Positions 26,007 through 50,100 of a stretch of 64,000 nucleotides of DNA are shown piece after piece. The stretch covers positions 62,001-126,000 of the forward strand of contig JAYKAV010002925.1 of assembly GCA_035582835.1 (NCBI GenBank), in the 5' to 3' direction. Under the pieces are notes generated by a model. That model ran no database searches. It saw only the letters and a list, made by a program, of their open reading frames with translations, and was not told where the DNA came from. This DNA is from Phoebastria nigripes (lineage: Eukaryota > Chordata > Aves > Procellariiformes > Diomedeidae). The first letter of the stretch is position 1, and every line of letters begins with the position of its first letter. The position numbers were made by a program, and so were the translations under genes.

Positions 26007-28293
26007 TAGACTATCATAAATATTGAAAAATAGGTTTAGTTTTAATGGATTAATGTTTTATAAATAACATGTTACATTTATGACTGAAATATCATGGAAG
26101 ACAGTAATGTCTAACTGAGGTGACAAAACAGTGGTTTAATACTGAAGCTGCTCTTTTAGGTGGTNTGTAATGTAGGTAACTTTAAGCAGACAGGTTTGAA
26201 AAAAATAATGTAATTAAATAAATCGTATGTTGGAAATCAACCCAGCCAAGTGGAACTCAACTGTTGCAGGTGGAGAGCCAGTCATCAAATAATGTAACAC
26301 ATAATGTAAAATCTGGAAATTGCTACATTCAGAGAATTAAGTGACATGTATGATGTATTATGAGGCGTCATCACAAAAATCTTCCTCCTCTCTGGCTGCT
26401 GAGAAGGACTGTGTAGTAACTTCTCATTTACACCTCCTTCCTCTTCTATGGTTACTGATAGGCGGCTTTTTTCTAAATGCTGGCAAGGGAAGTGCTTCAT
26501 CCCTTACGTGCTACAAGTTGCTCAAAGGTAGACAACATTTCAATCCTCTTCCACCTTTCTATGTTTGCAGAGAGGAAGAAGAAAAGCTGCCAAAGTACTG
26601 AGGACGCACACGCTCAGCACTTCTGCGGAGATCAGGTAACACAGGATAGTTAGCCATGGATGTACAGTACCTGAGGCAGAGAAGTACCTAAGGAGCGTTG
26701 GTCAGTGCTGACTCCAAGATCGTTAATTGCCAGTTGAGTACCACCAAACTAATAATACGTACAACACAAGAGGAACCTAACTTCTCATTACAGTTTTACA
26801 CTACAGACTTAGTGACCAGTACTTACAGTCATGCAGAAGTATCAATACAAAATACCTGCAATTTTTTTCCATAGGTTTTAAATGGCTGGGCAGAGATTGA
26901 CATTATCTGCCAGTGACTATCATTTAGATTTGTTCCTGATTAATTCTACAAGAGCAAAAAAAGTCTCAGGCACTGTTTAATCAATGGATTACAGGCCCTT
27001 ACTTGTGTTCCCTCTGACACAATGACCAAGTGGAACTTTGCAAATCAGATTTTTAAAGCATCATGTCAGATGAAGACAGTTGACCACATTGCCATGATTA
27101 TTTCATTAATAATCTCTATCTAGGCTTTTGTACCCAATATTGTTGTGTTTGAGAACCTCTTACAAGCCAAGTATGCTGTTATACAAGTGTTATTTCTCTT
27201 CAACCTGGGATAAGAATGAAAGAGTAAACATGCACTAGAAACAAAACAGCTAATTGCAACCACACAGCACCTGTTTCATCAGCTAGCTAGCTAGGGCTCA
27301 TAAGAAACTTACCTATTTCTGAAGCAAACAAGTATGAGATGACTATCCAGTCTATGAGGTTATCTTTAATACTACTATACAGTATAAATTGGAAGAGGAA
27401 TCCCAGTTGCGTATGCGAAGAGAGTTTGTACCAAGCATGAAATACTGGTGCAGTTATTTTGTGGATTTGACTGAGAAACGGAATAGTCAAGTAATTCAAA
27501 ATCCAATAATGGATGAGTAATTTGAGAAATACTGTACACTTTTTGAATATTATACAACTAGTAAACTACATTAGGACCCTTCTGTTTTCCTACAGAGTGT
27601 TTCAAGATAGATTGGACAGAAAAAAACCCCAACAAACATTGCTATAGCTGACAATGGACCTTATTAATAGACAGAACTCCAGAAGGGAGTTTTATATTAA
27701 TGGCATGATACGCTCCAGTGCCATTCAGTTTATATCTACAACAGAAAAAAAACCAACCAAACAAACAAAAAAGCAAAAAAACCCCAAACCCTGTTTTACC
27801 CAATTGCACTATTGAGTACCTCAAGAAGGGAAATGTCAACACCATCTTTACAATTTCTAGATCAGCTACGTTTTTCTCAAATGTACCCGTTCTGGAGGGT
27901 GGTTTTTTTAAAGCTTGAAAATTTGGGTTTCCACACCATTTTTGGGAACTAGAGTAACTGTAGTTACTTAAGTAAGCTGACAAATGATTTTCATATTATT
28001 TTCACTCTACTTTGAACTGAGTGAGTTTCATGGGAAGCATTTATAATTACAGAATTTTGACTTGAATTGGTTCATTTTCTGTTTTGGTCATTAGAAGTAT
28101 TTTTAAAAATAAAATTTCTTCTAATTATGCCTCTATAGAAAGGCAAACTAGATTTAATTTAGGACACTGATTAAATATTTTTATGAGCTCTTCTATGTTA
28201 TTCTTTCATTCTTTTTAGAAAAATGTTTCTTAAAGTCAAAATAGTGCTTTTGAGGTCCATAAGAATTTTTGGTACAAAAAATAATAGTGTTTC

Positions 28294-28309
28294 TCTCTCT
28301 CTCTCTCAT
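28294..28309 (+). repeat. Short (CT)n run in the 3'UTR
   Basis: About seven CT units lie in the SLC38A2 3'UTR, which gives (GA)n on the mRNA. Confidence 0.6.
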
Positions 28310-28706
28310 TGGTTATTTAAACACTTTGCTGTAAATTAAAGAGTTATTTCTCACATCAAATGGTTCCATTAGGCACATTCAAGTAAAATAACAAAATATC
28401 CAAGTAACAATGACGAAAGCCAAACATGGCTTGATAAAAGTCTACAGAGAGTTCTGTCCATTCTCTGGAATGGAATAAAGTTGTCACTTCCTTCAGCCAG
28501 ACACTCACGTGGTTTGATGTTAATATCCACTTCCATCATGCAGAATAGTTTCTTAAAGACAGAGTTTGGGTATTCTACAATCAGAAGAACCATCAACAAA
28601 GGAATCTGCATTTTAAAGGAAGCTGAATAGCTCATTTTCATTCTCAGTAGGTATCTGAGTGAACACTGGCATTTGAAGTGGAGTATTAGAGATTAAACCA
28701 GGACAG

Positions 28707-41106
<12,400 letters not shown>

Positions 41107-41175
41107 GGCGGCGGCGATGCCGGGGTCGGGGCTCGGCGGCCGCTCTTTTGTCCTTGGCGGCGGGGCTCGCCGCGC
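41107..41175 (-). other. SLC38A2: SLC38A2 5'UTR part of the start-codon exon
   Basis: These 69 GC-rich nt precede the start codon. Their 5' border is a strong acceptor on the minus strand (CCTCCCCCCTCCGCAG|GCGCG, AG at 41176-41177). No ATG is present. A leader intron at this place is known for mammalian SLC38A2. Confidence 0.65.
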
Positions 41176-41225
41176 CTGCGGAGGGGGGAGGCGACGTCAG
41201 TGCCGCAGCGGGCGCCGCGGCCCGT

Positions 41226-41231
41226 CACGTG
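41226..41231. promoter_or_regulatory. CACGTG E-box (GTCACGTGGC) in SLC38A2 intron 1
   Basis: The palindromic CACGTG core, flanked as GTCACGTGGC, is the preferred site of USF, MYC/MAX and TFEB-type factors. It lies about 50 nt upstream of the start-codon exon in CpG-island sequence. A CRE-like CGACGTCA (7 of 8 bases) is at 41192-41199. Confidence 0.4.
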
Positions 41232-41433
41232 GCCAGCGCGCGCCCGCGGCTCGGCGGCCCCCGCCCGCTGCCGAGTGGAAAAGTACCAGGCGCGCGGGGC
41301 GGGGGGCGCGCGGGGCGGGGCGGGGGGCGCGGGCAGACAAAGGTGAGCCCCGCGGCGGGGGGAGGGGGCGCTGCGCCGCCAGGGACCGGTCCGAGGTAGC
41401 GGCACCGGCACCGGCACGCCGCACTCGCACACC

Positions 41434-41435
<2 letters not shown>

Positions 41436-41466
<31 letters not shown>

Positions 41467-41495
41467 ACCCCCCCCCCCCCCCCCCCCCCTCCCCC
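41436..41495. repeat. Poly(C)/poly(G) tract in SLC38A2 intron 1
   Basis: Thirty-one C, one A, twenty-two C, one T and five C follow in a row on the plus strand. On the transcribed-sense (minus) strand this is an almost pure G run that could form quadruplexes. Length in the assembly may be unreliable. Confidence 0.9.
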
Positions 41496-41510
41496 GCCGA
41501 TAGCAGAGAC

Positions 41511-41519
41511 TGATGCAAC
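41511..41519 (+). promoter_or_regulatory. Candidate amino acid response element (C/EBP-ATF site) in SLC38A2 intron 1
   Basis: TGATGCAAC matches the C/EBP-ATF composite consensus TGATGNAAN bound by ATF4 and C/EBP proteins. Mammalian SLC38A2 has its starvation-response element (TGATGCAAT) in the first intron, and this copy lies in the predicted first intron between the donor at 41878 and the acceptor at 41176. A CCAAT box is nearby at 41630-41634. Confidence 0.6.
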
Positions 41520-41878
41520 ACCGATGGGCGATTGTCACACTGGCCGCCGGAGCCTGCCGTCCCGCGGCCGCCTCCGTGTTTATCTCCCTCCCTCCCACCC
41601 CGCCGGCGACACATGGCATCCCGGCGTTTCCAATGGAAAAATGCAACTCGGTCACGGGATTGCACCGCGCCGCAGTCGGCCGGGGTTTTTCCACCTTTCC
41701 GGGAGGCAGCAGCGGCGCGTCCCTACGCGCGTCCAGGCAGAGCCCGGCGGGGTCTCGGGCGCAAGCCGGGGGGCTGCCGCCAGACAAAGGCGCGAAGGAC
41801 GAGCGGCGCTGCGTCCGAAAACTCGCCCCGTTCCTCCTGGCGTCCGTGTAACCGCCGGCACCCGCCGCCGCGCCGTAC

Positions 41879-42015
41879 CTGCTCCTCAAGAGCTCGAAAG
41901 CGAGGAGGTTTCCTCCCGAAGCCTCGGAACAGGGAGATGCTCCTCTCTCGGCTGCTGCTTCTTGCAAGGGGAAAAACCCTTAACTATAAAACGTCAGCGA
42001 AAACGTAACTGTAAA
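41879..42015 (-). other. SLC38A2: Predicted SLC38A2 non-coding exon 1 (5' end uncertain)
   Basis: The minus strand has a good donor GAGCAG|GTACGG (GT at 41877-41878), about 700 nt upstream of the acceptor at 41176. Mammalian SLC38A2 also has a non-coding first exon and a short first intron holding its amino acid response element. A TTTAAA sequence on the minus strand near 42040-42047 could act as a TATA-like box, which would put the start near 42015. No ATG occurs in the predicted leader. The transcription start is a guess. Confidence 0.45.
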
Positions 42016-43656
42016 TAAGTAAAGGTAGAAAAAAATCGCTTTAAAAAGCCAGCGGTATAAAAGGGAAAGAAGAGCTCGTGTCCGTGCTGCGGCGAAGGCG
42101 TGCGGCGCGCGGCAGCGGTTCGCTCCCGGTCTGACGGCCCCCTCGGGGCGCCGCCGCTCTTCAGGCAGGAATGCGGCCGCGTCATCGCGGAGGGGCGCGG
42201 CGCCCGCCCGCCGCCGCGCCGCCCCCCGCCCTGCCCGACTGACCCCCTGCCGCCGCCCGGGACGGGGCGCGGGGGGGCATCGGCGGGCTGGGGCCCGCCC
42301 GACTGAGGGGTGGACGCCGGTCGTCGGCGTGTGCCCAGCGGGGGGTCGGGAGCGGGGTGGCCAGGACGGGGCCGCGGTCGTTGCGCTCTCCCGTGTTTAC
42401 GCTGGGGGCAATTGCGTTTCACAGCGGAGGCAGGGCGCCGCGGTGCTTGTCAGCAGCGCCCTGCCGGGAAGGTGCTTCCACCCGCCCGGTGCAGCACCGG
42501 CAGCGTGACTGCAGCACGGCCTGCGAACTCACCGAGGAGGCTTCCTCCCCGTTTCCACCCTGCGCCCGGGCTCCAGCTGTGGCGCTTCCCAGTAGCTTGG
42601 CGCGTGACGGGGGATAAGGTACCACCGACCCATAGCTACTCGCTGCAGTCACTTGCTATTTTTAATACACGAGCAAGCAGCGATGCACGTGCGAGCCCGG
42701 ATCCCGGGGGCAGCCGAAAGGCTCCCCGAGCGATTCCTCCGGGAAGCGATCGGGAATGACGGCCTCCCCCTAGTGATGCGATGCAGGATAAACCCCACTT
42801 TAGGGAAGAGAGGGGGAAAAGAAGATCACCCTGCTTCCTTTCCCTCAGGTAATCAATCCAGAAGCTTTTGAGGGCTCTGCTGCTCCACCCCCCGTGGAAG
42901 GGGGCAGCGGGGCTTTACTGTTCGCCCCAACCCCTCACACACACGCAGCCAGGTTGCGGCTCCAGAGGCGGCTTGGCGAGAGCAGCGAGGGACCGTTTGG
43001 CCGCGGTCTCCTGAGGCGGGGGGGGTTCTGAAGCAGGCCCCCACCTCGGTCGCGCTGTCCCCGCGACAGCTGCCCACCCCCACGCGAGTCCAGCGCTGCC
43101 AGCCTCGAGCGTGGAGGGTGCCCAGCCACCGAGTCGTTTCGCCCCTGTGTTATCTCCCTCCCTCCCTTCCTCTGCAGCATCGAGTGCTCGTGGAGGGTGC
43201 GAGGCAGCTGGCAGCGCGGCCCGACTGCCTGTCCCGGGGTCGGGGCGGCCGCAGGAACACGGGAGCGGCTCCCACCCTCGAGGGGTACGGAAGCCCCGCA
43301 CCGCCACCCGCGCTTCTGGCCCCACTTAAGTGCGCGCGGCCCCTGGGCTCTGCCAGGGAGGACGAGGTTTCCCTGAGGCGGAACAGCGCGGGGGGACTTG
43401 ATCCGCACCCGCCGCTGCCCTGCTGCGGGCCCCCGGCCGCCGTCGCTCTGCCCCGCGCCCACCGCCAGGACGGGCGGGAAGCCGCCGGGCGGCGCGAGGC
43501 GCTGGCAGGCCGACCGTTAGGGCCGCAGAACGTTCTGGAGCGGGCCCGCCGCCGGCGGGTGGGGGTGGGGGTGGTGAAGGGGCGGGGCACGCGCAGGAGA
43601 TGCGGAGCCGAAAATTTTCCATCACTGCAGTTCTCCCCCCGCCCCCATCCGGCGCG

Positions 43657-43664
43657 TGACGTCA
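43657..43664. promoter_or_regulatory. Palindromic cAMP response element TGACGTCA
   Basis: A perfect 8-bp CRE sits in CpG-island sequence (GCGTGACGTCAGCG), about 1.6 kb upstream of the predicted SLC38A2 leader exon. CREB/ATF family factors bind this motif. Which transcript it would serve is unknown. Confidence 0.5.
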
Positions 43665-44037
43665 GCGCCCCCCCCCACCACCCCCGCAGCCCGGCGTGTG
43701 AGGCGGCGGGGCGGGGCCGGGTGCGCTGAGCTCCGCTGCGGCGCCTTCCCGCGCAGGGCCGGGGTGGAGAGGGGCGGCGTCGGCGGCGTCGCACCTGGTT
43801 CCGCGGGAGGCCGGTGCCNCGGGGTGTGTGCCGCCCGACCCGGGGCGGCCCCGAACCGGCGCTGGGTCAGGGCAGGCCGGTGACGCCGCTGGGTTTCTCC
43901 CGCGCCGCTGTGAGGGGCCGGGCGGGCGCAGCTCGGCCGGCGGGGCTGATCCCGAGCGCCTGGCGGCGTGTCCTGGCGGGTGGTGGTCGGGCACCGGCCG
44001 CCCCGTAGCGGGGTGTGAAATCGGCCCGGAGGTCAGC

Positions 44038-44106
44038 TCAGGGCGTTTTGGGGCCGAACTCGCACCCGTCTTAACCACTTGCCGGTTCAGGGCGTCTTGG
44101 GGCCGA
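44038..44106 (+). repeat. 49-bp-spaced direct repeat at the island edge
   Basis: The 20-mers at 44038-44057 and 44087-44106 (TCAGGGCGTTTTGGGGCCGA and its copy) differ at one base. This is a local duplication at the edge of the CpG island; no function is evident. Confidence 0.75.
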
Positions 44107-47100
44107 GTTTCCCCCGCTTGCAGACAAGGCAAAGTACAGCTTCGGGCGCTTACGACTGTGAGGTATTTCAAAGTTGCACCAGGAATGCTTGTAGCCGGCG
44201 TTTTGGGTCCTCCTGAAAATCTGTCTACATAGCAACAGGCAGTTTGCAAAGGCTACAGCAATCCGATGGGTTAAGCCAAAGGACTGCACGGCTCCTGTTA
44301 AAAGTGCAATCACAGTGATAGGTAAATAAGCGTTACTGCGGGGAAGCCAGGTCATACACCTTTTTGAATGGGAACAGTGAATGCCTTGTGCGTCTTTCAG
44401 TCAATCCCATTCTTTGGGTGTTAGCAGTTCTGTGAAATTACAGTTTACATGAGAGAGGTCAAGGTGACCTGTTTACTGTGAGTTTTGCTAGTATAACAAC
44501 AAACGTGATGACGTAGCCCTAACGTTTTTAGGACCGTAGCTGCTGGAGGCGCTGACGGCAGCATCCTTATCAAGGCAAGCACAACAGACTGGGTGCATGG
44601 TAAAGTGTCCCACGTGCATCTGATAAATACAGAAGCCATCTTCATAGATGTGATCTGGTTGCCATGAACAGTACAGTTTTTTAAGAAGTTAAAACCAGAT
44701 TTTATAGCAAAATAAAAGTTTTACTGTACATGTGCTTGAAATTTTTTTACTAGAACTGCCCTCATTTTATATGGAAAAAGATTAGGCTTCCTTGGTCATT
44801 TATGAGAAGAAAAATTGGTAAAATAGCTTTAGGAAGAAAAACTGGTATTTATCTAATGGCCCTATTGTTGGAAGGTTCAGTGTGCAACATGCGAGTGCAA
44901 TCTGCACTGCTCCAGAATACTGACTGAGTCTTTAAAATTTTTACCCATGCAGCCTGTTCGATGGTTCAAATGGTCTGCTTTTTCAAGTGGTTTTAAGTAA
45001 TGCCTCACTGATTGAATTATAATTTTCCTGACTTTGTAATTGCCAAGAATGTCCTTGGCAAAACATACATACAATATGTTTCATCCAATTTTGAAATGTG
45101 TTTTGTAATCAGAATAATAAATGTTAATATTCATCAGTTCCTCCCGCCATAGTTTCAATGATTCATTTGTTTTCATTGTCTTGCTTTTCTTTCTCCCTTC
45201 TTTTTTAGTGTTCTTACGTTCTTTTTTCCTTCCCTTTCTTTTCATCCTCCTTATTTCTCAGTCACCCTCATCTTTATACCTTCCATTCGTTTGCCTTTTA
45301 TTTTGTTCTTTTGTGTGTACCTACTCATTGCAAGCTTCCTTACAAAGTTTAGGCCTTTAGGATAGTTAAGCATGAACTTTTTTTTTTTTAAATCTGGAGA
45401 TTCTGTTTCTACTTTATGTATTCATGAGATAACCCGCACAATTCTGGAGACTAAAGACTGCTAAAGATTTTTTTTTTTTTTTTTAAATACTGGAAAACAG
45501 GTTTCTGTATTTTCTTTAATATAGAGCTGTGGGTGATGTGTCTTGTTCTTAGTCAGGTTTCCCTTGCTGAAAGACCTTATAATCGTTTAGGGGGTGATGC
45601 TTACACTTTCAAAACAAAGCAAAACCAGACAAACAAAAATAAGATACGTTATTGTAAGGATGTTGTAAAAGATACTAAGAGTTAATCGTTAGTTAGGTGT
45701 TGTAAAAATTGAGTTGTCTTCAATTATAGAGGTAGAAATGAACTAGAGTTTTCAATTCATACAGGAAGGTAAGGGGGGTTTTGTAGCTGAAGAGCTATCT
45801 GCTATGTACTTCTAAATGCCAGTTTGCAGCTGAGTCTACACTGTAGATTCACCCCTCGCTGTAACATGGCCTACCAGTTTTCAGCCTGCAAACGGTTTCT
45901 TTTNAAATTGGTTTAGTTGGTTTTATGTTTAGAAAAAGAAGTAGTAGCTGGCAAGTGCCTGTGTTTTTTCTTTGCTCATGTTTTAGCAAATAAAAGACCT
46001 TTGTAATATGGGAGGTTCTTTTTCCATGCTATTTCTTCCTACATATATAAACAAACCTTGTGGAATACTGTAAAACTATCTATAGCACATGCCCAGTAGA
46101 GTCATTTATGTTTATGGTATGCATCGAGAAGTTATGTGTACAGTAATACTGTAGAAGTCAAGTCCATCCACATGGTTTTTAGATGATACCTCCTAAATTG
46201 CCCAAAGGATATCTAATGAAATATGTAGTATGTTATGTCAATGCAATCTGTACTAATAGCTACATAACATTCATTTTGCCTGTGCCTAGTATGAATAATA
46301 TAAAAATCCCAACACAGTAAGGATCTGCGTCGGGTGAAATCCTCAGTACTGCCAAGAGTCTGGGGAAGGATGATAATACAGAGCAGTGACAGAGACCTGA
46401 GAGCTATATTGTGTCCCGAATGAAGCATCTGCACAGTGGCCTCCTCTACATGACAGACATGGTCTGTCACAAGGAAGAGCTGAAAGTGTGGGTGAGTGGG
46501 GAAAATGAGGATTTACAGTTTTGCTGCGTGGACTCAGTGGTCCACAAAGATGCAGGCGGGGCTGAGGGTTCCACCATCCTTCCAAACAGTTTGGTTCATT
46601 ATTATTACCTCACATGGACTGCCTGTGGCATGCAATTAATGAAATTATAGGTTCTGATTATATTCTTTCTCAAACAAAACTTCCACTGAAGCCAAGAGGT
46701 ATTACGAGTGCGTAAGGAATGCAGGATTGCATATCCTGCCTCTTGGGCTTTATGATGGTGAGTTGGAGTTACATATTAAACTCTGTTTAAGCCTTAATTT
46801 TTTCCCTCTGTGTTCATCCTAGTCTAGTTTCAGTTTTGCAATATGAAAACAACAAAATCACTATGTTAAGAACATAAGCAGCAGCATTCTTTTAAAAAAT
46901 AGTACATTTACTGTAATTATAACTTGGATTTAAACCAAAAATAGGCAGAGATTCTGAGTCTGAGTTTTAAAGCCATCTGATTATGCTGTTATACTGCAAT
47001 AAACTCAAAACAGTGGGTGCTGCATGAGATATATAGTACTAGTCATCTGCAAGAAATTGTCAGCCTTAAATGGACATTGCCAGCTGCTATAAAAATAATT

Positions 47101-50100
47101 TTTACTTTATATTTTTAACTCTGTAACATTTTTAGGGTTTTTAAAAATAGCATTTCTCCATTAATCTTGATTCATCTTTTCCACTCGGCAAACACTGATT
47201 TTTTTTCCTGTGTGAAATTAACAGAAGTTTTAAAGTTTGTTTTTTGTTTTGGTTTTTTTTNTTGTTTTTGTTTTTTTTGTGTGGTACAAATCTAGAAAAG
47301 CTTTGGGAATGGTATTTGTTAATTAACTGAAACTCTGTCATTTTCTATAAGCCATCCCACATATTTTTGTTTAGATCCTTTCGGGAATAAGAGCTACTAT
47401 TTTTGTTCTTTTACCATTTGCTGGTGGCAGAGAGTACAATTTAAAATATACATTTGGATTCCCAGAGATGTTATTGCCATAATTACAGCAGTCTGTACAT
47501 CAGCATCACTTACTATGTCAGCAGATCTTTGAGGATATTGCTTGTCAACTAAATAATGCTTCACATCTTGGAAAAGTCACCTGCATTTTTGTGGCTCCCT
47601 TAAAGATAGTGTAAGTTTAAGAAATTAGACAGAGTTCTCTAGGCAAGGCTCTATGCAAGAGCTGTATTCAGAAGGGAACAAAACTGGAATAATTGTGTAG
47701 TTACCAAGACATTTCTGTGCTTTACCAGTTAGAATAAGTGTGGATGCACTGATGGGGCAAAAAAGGGCAAACGAGGGCAGGAGATCAACAAGCACTATAC
47801 TTTGATGGAAAACAAAGCCTCAATGAACCAGCAAGATCAGTATTTCATGCCAAAAAATATAGCGCAAATGGAGAGCAATAAAAACATATTATAATTGGAT
47901 CTCAATTCTGTAAATGTGTGTGTGCAAAATTGTATGTATTATCCTTTTTTTGGTAAAATTGCTGGTATTCCTAAATATGTTGACGACTGGATGACTTGAG
48001 GACTTTGTGGACAGAAACCATTATCTTCTGAACTTAAAATTCCACTTTTCATCTACAGTACATAAAGCGCAAGAATGGCTGTTTACAGTATCACAAAAGG
48101 TCTGTAAAATCTGATACTTTTTCTCTGGCAGTGGCCAGTAGAGGATTCCTCTGTGACAAAGGGTAGGAAAGAGCATAGGACCATGCAGTTTTATGTTCTA
48201 GCAGTCTGATGTTTAGGATTTACTGAGCCAAAGGTTGTATCCACATGTTTGTATTTAATAGTTTCTGGTACTCATCTGCATTAAATTGTTGAACCACTTT
48301 TGAACCCGTGTTTAATTAGATATTTATCATAAGCAGTGGCAAAGCTTACTTAGGCATTTAGAAAAACGTCTTCCATTTGTTAATTTTTTCCCCCCAGACT
48401 TCTTCCTGGTCAGTTCATTTGAGATCCCCATGTTTTGCACAGTAAGAATTGGGTTCTGTGTACCTTTATTATACTTTGCATGGTTGTCTTTCTTGAAACC
48501 GAGGAGTCCTAGTCAATCTGATAGGTAGAAACTGTTTCGTATCTTCAGTTCCCCTGGATTCCTGTATTAGAGAACATGAGGATTGTCTGAGGTGTTATAG
48601 GTGTCCTCTCATTTGTTAGAGAATAAAATTTTGACCTGAAGTCTCCTATAAAGTGGCAGTAAGCAGATTTTACCTTTACATTTTTTGCTGCTGTTCTGTG
48701 TTCAGGCTGATGTATGTGCATCTGCACATTCTGAGGAAGGACTTTTCCCCAGCTTTTTAGATTGAGTGTTTGCTGTGGGTCTGCATATTCTAAGTTGGCT
48801 GGTGTCCACATGTAGAAAACTTGTAGCTGTTTATTTTTTATTTTGGGAAGATGGTTTTTAGTTGTAAATAATTATGAGCAACATTTGTGAACCTTTTGCG
48901 TGTGGAAAGAAAACTCACTCAACTACCTGAGTGTGCACGGTTTTTCGGTGAGCAAAATGGACATCTTTAATTTAGTCAGAGAAATCTGCATGGATCGATT
49001 CCTGGCAAAAATTAGGAATGGTTAAATAAACCAGTTTATACAGTCTCCCTTATATGCAATGAGAAGATCTGAAATGAATCAGTGAAAAAATTAGTACATA
49101 AATTCAGTATGGTGGGAAGGACGTTTTTGTTTCTATACGTACCAGAGAATTTCTTTGCTTGTAAAGACATCACCCCTCCTCTTTATCTCCTGTGTGCAGA
49201 GTACTTTTACGGAATAAGCAGCTGCTGAGTCACGCTTTCACTGAATGACTGACAACCTCTGTTTCTACTAAGAATTGGTAGACTTTCTCTCCTGTGTATC
49301 AGGCGAGCAGTGTAACGCCCCTTGGGAAATGAAAGCATGACACAGCATTATAGCTGACTTCATTGAAAATGCTATAAGCAGGAGAATGGAAATGTGTTTA
49401 TGCAGCCATGTAAAGCAAATAAAAATCTATCCACATTAAATTATTTACTGGCAGTAGTGATTCGTTATTAAAGAAAATAATATAACAGTGTTCATTTCAA
49501 TGTGCTGAACTAGCAGTTTTGCAGTGCAGTTATTCAGAGGGAGTTTATAGGCAGTATATATTCTGAGTATAGAGTGGTAATAGATCTGAGAGAGACATGG
49601 TGCTCTCTGTTGGCAATGTTTCCTGAACAAAGAAAAATATGTACATAACTAGAGTGGTTAAGTCTAAACCTAGATAATCTACACTTTATGATACCAATAT
49701 ATAACCTGTATTGAATAGTTTGTGAGGTCAAAATAAATTATGAGAAGCTGTAAACATTGCCGTCCTCTTCATAAGTGTAGGAAGGTTTTATTATGGAACC
49801 ATAAATATGTCCAATACGTTTATTTCCCCTTCCTATATGATGTTTTAAATTCTCTTTTCCTTGAACGTGTAAGTACATGTTTGGGTTGTGACAAGTAGAA
49901 TCCAGTTCACATTTACAGAAATATCTGCAGCTATTACTTACTTTAAAATCCTTTAAGTAGTTAGTTTATGTTGCTGCTAAAAGCACAATTATTCTATAAA
50001 CAGCACAGTACTTCACGTTTCGTTTAGCCATTGCTTTTTTTGTAAAATATATAGGTGTAATCTTTTAATGGAGACTGAAATTTACCTTTGACCATTAAAG

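Larger units (their letters stand above)
25437..28706 (-). other. SLC38A2: SLC38A2 3'UTR (about 3.3 kb, long form)
   Basis: The sequence is AT-rich and has no coding potential after the stop. The long form is placed by an overlapping pair of AATAAA hexamers at 25454-25463, with a G/U-rich stretch just downstream on the minus strand (25400-25431), the usual layout of a strong cleavage site. The length is similar to the roughly 3 kb UTR of mammalian SLC38A2. A further AATAAA at 25738-25743 and several ATTAAA hexamers could give shorter forms. The exact cleavage base is inferred. Confidence 0.7.

Noticed and set aside
41197..41967. 256-codon open frame on the minus strand over SLC38A2 intron 1
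   Set aside because: It begins at TTG, not ATG, crosses the inferred splice donor and encodes poly-Gly from the poly(C) tract.
41879..41967. Upstream ORF ending at the overlapping TGA of the SLC38A2 start codon (ATGA)
   Set aside because: When spliced, the frame reads through to a TGA overlapping the start, but its first codon is TTG and no ATG exists in that frame, so it is not a supported uORF.
46411..46650. Possible exon with acidic frame at 46.4 kb
   Set aside because: Short, no motif, and opposite-strand frames are equally open.
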